From Bordetella parapertussis (GTDB lineage: Bacteria > Pseudomonadota > Gammaproteobacteria > Burkholderiales > Burkholderiaceae_B), in the NCBI GenBank assembly GCA_945897365.1, contig CAMDFD010000015.1, positions 17,099 to 81,098 on the forward strand: a stretch of DNA of 64,000 nt, in the 5' to 3' direction. A program made the position numbers and the translations under genes. This document shows, in pieces, positions 58,432 to 64,000 of this stretch. The number at the start of each line of letters is the position of its first letter. Position 1 is the stretch's first letter. Under the pieces are notes generated by a model. The model made no database searches. It was not told where the DNA came from and saw only the letters and a program-made list of their open reading frames with translations.

Positions 58432-58856
58432 GCTTTAAGACGTGACGCAGCCTTGCGAATTAATGTTGCGATGACGTCACTTCGTGCTTCTTGAAGATGT
58501 GTTGCAAGCCGATCCAACGCGCGCGACACATCAGCATCGAGAATAATCTCCACGCGTTTTGCACCATTGGCGATGCGTTTGCGGCGGTGTTCTGCTGTAC
58601 GTTCGACGGCGGAAATCGGCGTGGCGAGTCTGGGGCGACCTCTTCTGGATAAGCCAGGCAAAAACCCCTGTCCCGGTAAAGGGGATGAGGAAACCGCAGC
58701 AGTCGATGTCCCAGCTTTGGGTGGCTTACCCGACCTTGTGGAGAGAGTTGATTGCTTAGTGGTCGTTTTTCGTTCAGTCTTTTTTTTGGTATTTTTAGAA
58801 GGAAAATTTAATTCATCCGGAATACCAAAAAGATCATTATCTTTGGATGCTGTCAT
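58428..58856 (-). CDS. Ribbon-helix-helix domain protein
   Basis: A 142-residue protein. The first about 95 residues are polar and lysine/threonine-rich with low complexity (KKKTERKTTTKQSTLSTRSG), probably disordered. A RRGRPRLATPISAVERTAEH segment leads into a C-terminal RHH-like domain (KRVEIILDADVSRALDRLATHLQ then EARSDVIATLIRKA). RHH proteins bind DNA as dimers; target unknown. It is convergent with the elastin-like gene and has no toxin partner next to it. Confidence 0.6.
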   Translation of the reverse strand: MTASKDNDLFGIPDELNFPSKNTKKKTERKTTTKQSTLSTRSGKPPKAGTSTAAVSSSPLPGQGFLPGLSRRGRPRLATPISAVERTAEHRRKRIANGAKRVEIILDADVSRALDRLATHLQEARSDVIATLIRKAASRLKA

Positions 58857-58945
58857 GTTGCCATACTCAATAATAAAAATATCCGGTTAGTAATTTTACA
58901 TTGCGAATGCGGCAATCGGTGAATTTTTTATCACGAACGCTTCTA

Positions 58946-59854
58946 TCACGAACGCTTCGCTGAAGAACTTAAAAGCTCAAGCACCGCATTCGCAAATATC
59001 TCAGGCACTTCCTGCGGCATGTTATGCCCCACCCCTGGAATGACGCGATGAGAGCGTGGACCCGTGAAGCGCTGCGCATGGGGCCCGACCCTAGAGGGCG
59101 GCCGAACACCGTCGTCTTCTCCATCGAAAGTGATGGTGGGAACCGTAATTGCAGGCTGCAGTGCCAGCCGTGCCTCAATCTGAGCGTAAGCGGGATCTCC
59201 CTCGACCAATCCAAACCGATGTCGATAAGACTGAATCACAACATCGACAAAGTCTGGGTTGTCAAAAGATGCAGCGCTCTTTGCAAAAGTGTCTTCACTG
59301 AAACGCCATGACGGAGACCAGAGTTTCCAAAGCAAATGTGTCACTGCACGACGATCTTTTTCAAGTCCGGCACGGCCACGTTCGCTATGAAAATAATATT
59401 GATACCAAAGACGGTGCTCATTTTCAGGCAAATCCGGCACCAAGGCCTGCGCGATATTTTGAATGTTGTAGCTGTTGAACGAGACGAGGCCGCTGCAGCG
59501 CTCAGGCCACAGTGCTGCCACGACACAGGCAGCGCGCCCACCCCAGTCATAACCGGCCAGCAATGCCTGAGGGATCGCCAAGGCATCCATCAACGCCAAT
59601 AGATCTGCGCCTAATGCTGCTTGCTCACCAGAGCGCGGCGTGGCGGGACTCAGAAATGCTGTCGGCCCGTAGCCACGTAAGTAGGGAACGATCACTCGAC
59701 AACCTGCTTGAGCAAGTATGGGAGCCACCTCGGCATACGCATGAATATCATAGGGAAATCCATGCATCAAAAAAACCGGCTTCCCGTCTGTGGGCCCTGA
59801 TTCGGCATACGTAATGTCGAGCACACCTGCGCGTATTTTTTTAAGATTCTGCAT
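58946..59854 (-). CDS. Alpha/beta hydrolase, epoxide hydrolase / haloalkane dehalogenase type
   Basis: A 302-residue hydrolase. HGFPYDIHAY gives the oxyanion-hole region; the nucleophile elbow LLAGYDWGGRAAC has an aspartate (Asp103) rather than serine, as in epoxide hydrolases and haloalkane dehalogenases. The acid lies in FDGEDDGVRPP and the catalytic histidine in PGVGHNMPQEVP. Substrate unknown. Upstream is dtd, same strand, 23 bases away. Confidence 0.87.
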   Translation of the reverse strand: MQNLKKIRAGVLDITYAESGPTDGKPVFLMHGFPYDIHAYAEVAPILAQAGCRVIVPYLRGYGPTAFLSPATPRSGEQAALGADLLALMDALAIPQALLAGYDWGGRAACVVAALWPERCSGLVSFNSYNIQNIAQALVPDLPENEHRLWYQYYFHSERGRAGLEKDRRAVTHLLWKLWSPSWRFSEDTFAKSAASFDNPDFVDVVIQSYRHRFGLVEGDPAYAQIEARLALQPAITVPTITFDGEDDGVRPPSRVGPHAQRFTGPRSHRVIPGVGHNMPQEVPEIFANAVLELLSSSAKRS

Positions 59855-59877
59855 GTCATGTCACTCCCTAGGTGAAA

Positions 59878-60342
59878 TCAAATGTTACCAGTCGGAGACA
59901 GCGATAAAGGGATGGTCACAGGTCCATCGTTGACCAAGGCAACTTTCATATCCGCAGCGAAGATACCCGTCTGAACCGGTACACCACTCTGGCGGGCGAG
60001 TTCAACAAATCTATCGTAGAGAAGCCTCGCCTGCTCGGGGGCAGCCGCGCGACCAAAACTCGGACGCGTGCCTTTAGACGTATCTGCAGCCAAGGTGAAC
60101 TGCGACACGATCAGTAACGCACCGTTGATATCTTGAACCGAGAGATTCATCTTGCCGGCCTCATCAGAAAAAATACGGAGCTTCAGTATTTTTTCTAAGA
60201 GCTTTGTTGAGATCGTATCGGTATCACCGTGCTCGGCACAAATAAGAACCAAGAGTCCCTGACCAATCTTTCCAACGATGGCCTCCCCGACTGTCACGCT
60301 GGCTGTGGATACTCTCTGTAATAGCACTTGCACAAATTTCAT
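59878..60342 (-). CDS. dtd: D-aminoacyl-tRNA deacylase
   Basis: A 154-residue enzyme that removes D-amino acids from tRNA. The conserved motifs LLIVSQFTLAADTSKGTRPSF and the C-terminal VNDGPVTIPLSL (the Gly-cisPro-type motif) are present, and the N-terminus MKFVQVLLQRVSTASVTV is standard. It lies on the same strand as the hydrolase and pirin genes. Confidence 0.95.
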   Translation of the reverse strand: MKFVQVLLQRVSTASVTVGEAIVGKIGQGLLVLICAEHGDTDTISTKLLEKILKLRIFSDEAGKMNLSVQDINGALLIVSQFTLAADTSKGTRPSFGRAAAPEQARLLYDRFVELARQSGVPVQTGIFAADMKVALVNDGPVTIPLSLSPTGNI

Positions 60343-60380
60343 CCCTTGAGATCGATTGTATCGATGGAGATCACCAGTAA

Positions 60381-61082
60381 TCAGGCGGCTAAATCAAACA
60401 CTAAGACTTCGGCATCATCCGCCGCGTCAAGCGTCAGTAAATGCTCATTGGATAGCTTAGCAGCATCGCCTGCCTGAAGCTTTTGTCCATTGACTTGCAA
60501 AGAGCCGCGGACCACATGAACGTAGGCTTTTCGATTTGGATTGAGCGCTAAAGTAGCAGACGTGTTGCCAGTCAATAAGCCGGCGTACATTGAAGCGTCC
60601 GCATGAATGGTGACTGACCCCTCTGCCCCATCCGGCGAGGCCACTAGGCGAAGCACGTCTTGTTTTTCAGTCTGAGGAAAAGTCTTTTGCTCATAACCGG
60701 GCGCGATGCAACGCTGGCTAGGTTCAATCCATATTTGAAAGAAATGTGTGGCTTGGTCAGATTCATGATTAAACTCACTATGCACCACGCCACGGCCTGC
60801 GCTCATTCGCTGTACATCGCCAGGTGGAATCACGGTGCCGTTACCGATGTTGTCCTGATGCGCTAAAGAGCCAGAAAGGACGTAACTAACGATTTCCATA
60901 TCGCTATGGCTGTGGCTGCCAAACCCTGTGCCAGGAGCGATTTTGTCCTCGTTGATGACACGTAAATTTCCCCAGCCCATATGCTCAGGGTCACGGTACC
61001 CGGCAAAAGAAAAGGAGTGATAGCTTTTAAGCCACCCATGATCGGCATAACCACGATCTTCTGATTTGCGAATGCTCAACAT
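60381..61082 (-). CDS. Pirin-family cupin protein
   Basis: The start is ATG 61082 (MLSIRKSEDRGYADHGWLKS, 233 aa), removing an in-frame 20-residue extension. Two cupin folds are expected. Metal-binding residues are visible in FGSHSHSDMEIVSYVLSG and the second cupin segment HSEFNHE. Bacterial pirins of this type (YhhW-like) have quercetinase or regulatory activity. A perfect TTGACA with a -10-like box lies about 150 bases upstream. Confidence 0.88.
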   Translation of the reverse strand: MLSIRKSEDRGYADHGWLKSYHSFSFAGYRDPEHMGWGNLRVINEDKIAPGTGFGSHSHSDMEIVSYVLSGSLAHQDNIGNGTVIPPGDVQRMSAGRGVVHSEFNHESDQATHFFQIWIEPSQRCIAPGYEQKTFPQTEKQDVLRLVASPDGAEGSVTIHADASMYAGLLTGNTSATLALNPNRKAYVHVVRGSLQVNGQKLQAGDAAKLSNEHLLTLDAADDAEVLVFDLAA

Positions 61083-61439
61083 AAGGATAGGTATTAGAGG
61101 GGGGGTGTTTGACATCGGACTAGACACCCTCAACATTAACATTGACTTAACAAGACCTCGTAGCTAATTAATATTTAGCATCTATGGCGCTCACTGCGCG
61201 GTCAACACTTAAAAAGATACGCACAATCAAAATGATTTTTTGAAGCATTAGTCTTGTCAAGAGGTGGCTGAAATATTGCTGTTTTATGTACAAATATGAG
61301 AGGTCAAATCGGTCAAAACACACAGTTTCTCTCAATCCCTGTATGTCGCTATTTAAAGGCAGATTATCCGTAGTAGAGTGATAAATGCGGTTTTTTATTT
61401 AGCAAAAATCATGGATGTTTCCGAAAAATGTCAGGAAAA
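61083..61439. other. Divergent intergenic region before the NRPS
   Basis: This 357-bp AT-rich stretch separates pirin and the NRPS. It has no open frame worth calling. Inspection found no iron box (GATAAT-ATTATC type) and no clear NRPS promoter. For pirin, TTGACA (61255-61260, minus) is followed after 17 bases by AATCAT (61232-61237). Confidence 0.5.
61232..61260 (-). promoter_or_regulatory. Candidate promoter of the pirin gene
   Basis: On the minus strand a perfect TTGACA (61255-61260), a 17-base spacer and AATCAT (61232-61237), matching the -10 at four of six positions. It would place the start about 150 bases before ATG 61082. Confidence 0.4.
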
Positions 61440-64000
61440 ATGACTGAGTTAACACACAAAAAACTCTTTCCACTCACGGGCGCTCAGCGAAATGTCTGGT
61501 TTCATCAAAAGGTCGATTTAAACGCGACTGCATACAATGCGGGTCAGCATATCGTGATCGAGGGTGACCTTGACACAGAAAGACTTGACCGTATTCAACA
61601 ACAGCTTGTTCAAGATACTGAGATCCTGAGTCTTCGCTTCGTAGAGGTTGATCAGGAACCTTATCAGACATTTTTTTCCTTATCTGCCCCTGGACTGGCT
61701 CAATGGGATCTTCGAAACACTCCTAATCCCAAGCTCGCTGCTGAAAACCTGCTGCGCACGCAGCAACATCTTCCCTTTGACCTGCAACAGGGCCCTCTTT
61801 TCCGTTTTGGTCTGATTAGACTTGCGGAGCAACGCTGGATTTGGTTTTGGTTCTATCACCACATCGTCATGGATGGTGCGGGTGTTGCAAGTATGTTTTC
61901 CAGATTGGTTCAGTCGTACTGTGCAAACGAATTAATACCCCCTAAAACGGCTCTTTCTTGGTTAGAAGCCGTTCAAGAAGATGACGACTACAGACATAGT
62001 CCGCAATGGGAGGAAGACCGTCAATATTGGCAAGAAACCTTAACCGGCATCGACGTCCCGGCGAGTCTCACCCCTCAGCCTGCGATCCTGGGCGATTTAC
62101 AGGTTTGTCAAACCACCAGTGTTTATTTAGAAAGAACAGATTTTGAAAGCATCCTCTCTTGGGCAAAAGAACATCACCTAAGCCCCTACCCTTGCTTTGC
62201 TGCTGCGGTTGCGACTTACCTATCGCGTATGACGGGTCAGGAAGATCTCTGCTTAGGTTGCCCAACAGATGGGCGCAATCGAAAGACGCGCGCAACACCA
62301 GGCATGCTGACAAACGTACTTTCGCTACGTAGTCATGTCGCTGCTCAAGCGACTCTTCTCGCTGTTGCACGCCAATTCTCTCTTCAACTCAAACAAGCAC
62401 TTAGACACAGGCAATTTCCCTTTGGAGAAATCGTTAAGCAACGACTCCAACACAATCAGTCTGAACCATTTTCTATGTTGGTCAACCTAGAAAGTTTTGA
62501 TCATCATGCGGACTTTGGAACGGCGCAAGGCTCTCTCTATACGGAGTCATCCGAACCCGTTGCAGACTTGCAATTATTCATTTTTGATAGAAATGATGGG
62601 GGTCCAATCGAACTTCGTCTTGCCTATCACCCAAAGCGGTACACCGCTCTGCAGGCGCATCAGCACTTAGTCAATATTGCTCAGCTCACTAAACTTTTAC
62701 CGCACGACGGGCAAGAGAGTATTGCCTCACTTTCGTTACTCGATCCAACGCAGCGCGCGGGCATCATAGAGGCGTCCGGCGGTCCCATACAGGACTTGTC
62801 CGCGCAGCCTCTCACGCTGACCGCTCTCTTTGCCGCTCAGGTTGCGGCCAGCCCTGACGCTCCTGCACTCATCTTTGAACAGGGCACGGGAGAGCATGCG
62901 AGTATGCCCTTTGCCGAGCTCGATGCTCGCTCCAATCAACTCGCGCGTCACCTCATTTCCTTGGGTTGCGGTCCCGACCATATCGTGGCCGTTTTACTCG
63001 ATCGCTCGCCACAATTAATCGTGGCCATGCTGGCTGTCCTTAAAGCCGGCGCCGCCTATCTCCCCCTGGACCCAGAACTGCCTAGCTCGCGCCTGCAGTT
63101 CATGCTCGCAGATAGTCAAACGCGCTTGCTCCTGAGCGATAGCAGTCACCTGGATCGTCTTGCCTCTGCATCGACGCACGACTTTGCCATGCCCGCTCAT
63201 CGGGATCTTAACGATCCGCGTATCGTCTCTGAGCTCAATGCGCTTCCTGCCACTGCGATTGCGCCGCATGAACGCACGCAGGTGCTTGCGCCTGAGCATC
63301 TTGCTTATTTGATCTACACCTCGGGCTCAACAGGCACCCCCAAGGGCGCAGGCAACACCCATCAAGCGGTGGTCAATCGCTTGATCTGGATGCAAGACAC
63401 CATGCAGTTGGCGTCACGCGATCGGGTTTTACAAAAAACTGCGATCGGCTTTGATGTCGCAGTCTGGGAATGGTTTTTACCTCTCATGACGGGTGCTGCT
63501 TTAGTCATTGCGCGCCCAGAAGGCCAGAAGGATCCGGCGTATCTCAAGTCTGTGATCGAACAGCACCATGTCAGCGTCATGCACTTTGTACCCTCCATGC
63601 TGGCGGTGTTTCTCGAATCGCTCGAAGCACTCGCCTGCCCCTCGCTCAAGCAAATCGTCACCAGTGGCGAGGCCCTCAGTGGCGCCGTCCAGGCCCAGAC
63701 CTTTCGCCAGCTGCCACAGACGCGCTTGTGGAATCTCTATGGTCCGACCGAAGCGGCGATCGACGTCTCGGTCTGGCCTTGTCGCCAAGCGGATGAAACA
63801 CTGACACCCCCCATCGGGTACCCGATCTGGAACACGCAGCTCTTTATTTTGGACAACATGCTCGAACCGCTCCCGCATGGTGTGGTGGGAGAGCTCTATA
63901 TCGCTGGGACGAACCTCGCCCGTGGATACCTCGGGCGCAGCGGCTTGACGGCAGAACGCTTTATCGCCTGTCCCTTCACGGACAAGGGTGCTCGGATGTA
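61440..64000 (+). CDS. Non-ribosomal peptide synthetase, C-A module (3' partial), EntF-like, serine predicted
   Basis: The gene starts at ATG 61440 after AGGA and runs open to the window end (853 codons), so its remainder is outside. Residues about 10-430 form a condensation domain with the active-site HHIVMDG at 140-146 and FPFGEIVKQR. Residues about 450 onward form an adenylation domain with LKAGAAYLPLDP, YLIYTSGSTGTPKG (from 624), LYGPTEAAIDVS and GELYIAGTNLARGYLGR. Pocket residues read D672, V673, W676, H715, V740, S742, L766, I774, D775: DVWHVSLID, close to the serine code. It starts with a C domain and no upstream carrier domain, as in EntF, so an acyl or aryl donor must come from another protein. 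It needs phosphopantetheinylation. Function of the product is not known. Confidence 0.93.
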   Translation, partial: MTELTHKKLFPLTGAQRNVWFHQKVDLNATAYNAGQHIVIEGDLDTERLDRIQQQLVQDTEILSLRFVEVDQEPYQTFFSLSAPGLAQWDLRNTPNPKLAAENLLRTQQHLPFDLQQGPLFRFGLIRLAEQRWIWFWFYHHIVMDGAGVASMFSRLVQSYCANELIPPKTALSWLEAVQEDDDYRHSPQWEEDRQYWQETLTGIDVPASLTPQPAILGDLQVCQTTSVYLERTDFESILSWAKEHHLSPYPCFAAAVATYLSRMTGQEDLCLGCPTDGRNRKTRATPGMLTNVLSLRSHVAAQATLLAVARQFSLQLKQALRHRQFPFGEIVKQRLQHNQSEPFSMLVNLESFDHHADFGTAQGSLYTESSEPVADLQLFIFDRNDGGPIELRLAYHPKRYTALQAHQHLVNIAQLTKLLPHDGQESIASLSLLDPTQRAGIIEASGGPIQDLSAQPLTLTALFAAQVAASPDAPALIFEQGTGEHASMPFAELDARSNQLARHLISLGCGPDHIVAVLLDRSPQLIVAMLAVLKAGAAYLPLDPELPSSRLQFMLADSQTRLLLSDSSHLDRLASASTHDFAMPAHRDLNDPRIVSELNALPATAIAPHERTQVLAPEHLAYLIYTSGSTGTPKGAGNTHQAVVNRLIWMQDTMQLASRDRVLQKTAIGFDVAVWEWFLPLMTGAALVIARPEGQKDPAYLKSVIEQHHVSVMHFVPSMLAVFLESLEALACPSLKQIVTSGEALSGAVQAQTFRQLPQTRLWNLYGPTEAAIDVSVWPCRQADETLTPPIGYPIWNTQLFILDNMLEPLPHGVVGELYIAGTNLARGYLGRSGLTAERFIACPFTDKGARM

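Noticed and set aside
61143..61440. Possible iron (Fur) box before the NRPS
   Set aside because: Expected because an EntF-like gene might be a siderophore synthase, but no GATAAT/ATTATC-type dyad was found in this interval.

Overview
The window looks like a chromosomal segment of a betaproteobacterium, most likely Burkholderiales and close to Alcaligenaceae. This is inferred from gene content and order: the rpmI-rplT-pheS-pheT-ihfA-merR block, leuC-leuD-leuB-asd-fimV-truA-trpF, comM-ubiK-glnK-amtB, and gshB-EIIA(Man)-HPr-PtsI. Base composition is close to 50% GC by eye. Coding density is high and no transposase, integrase, phage gene or CRISPR array was seen.

Layout. 1-3.6 kb: the 3' part of puuE, a small DUF6072-like protein, an Sfp-type phosphopantetheinyl transferase, a low-specificity threonine aldolase and an orphan Rap1a/Tai-like exported protein. 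3.6-5.6 kb: an exported D-aminoacylase-like amidohydrolase lying between a degenerate tRNA-Pro fragment and the intact tRNA-Pro(GGG). 5.6-10.5 kb: translation genes (rpmI, rplT, pheS, pheT), ihfA and a MerR regulator. 10.7-19.4 kb: comM, an unknown lipoprotein/secreted-protein pair, ubiK, glnK-amtB under a clear sigma-54/NtrC control region, then ptsI-ptsH-EIIA-gshB in the opposite orientation. 19.4-21.9 kb: infC, with an AUC start, and thrS, separated from rpmI by about 9 kb. 22-25.3 kb: an M15 peptidase, a fumarase/aspartase-superfamily lyase, a dirigent/AOC-barrel-like exported protein and tRNA-Val(GAC). 25.3-34.2 kb: trpF, truA, fimV with a 25-unit minisatellite, asd, leuB, leuD, leuC, aroC. 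34.3-41.1 kb: selO, a DUF2069 protein, yihY, a CBS protein, dusA, thrB and a BPSS1780-type membrane protein. 41.0-49.7 kb: a translationally coupled Tad/Flp pilus operon of unusual composition. 49.8-61.1 kb: catabolic and accessory enzymes, including an ACAD-SDR-APH-kinase operon, plus dtd and pirin. 61.4-64 kb: the start of a non-ribosomal peptide synthetase (C-A, predicted serine), cut by the window end.

How the parts work together. glnK-amtB is the nitrogen-responsive ammonium uptake unit. ptsH-ptsI-EIIA is a regulatory phosphotransfer chain. leuCDB, asd, thrB, aroC and trpF are amino-acid biosynthesis steps. The Tad operon supplies a motor, inner-membrane platform, secretin and pilin-like proteins, but has no TadZ, prepilin peptidase or lipoprotein/TPR partner in view. 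The NRPS needs a phosphopantetheinyl transferase, and the Sfp-type enzyme at 1.3-2.1 kb is an obvious candidate although it lies 60 kb away. The most unusual items are the EntF-like NRPS with a sharp composition break between its C and A domains, the possible tRNA-targeted insertion around the amidohydrolase, the reduced Tad system with an FHA-TadA fusion and an unknown exported component, and the rearranged infC/rpmI and gshB/amtB junctions.
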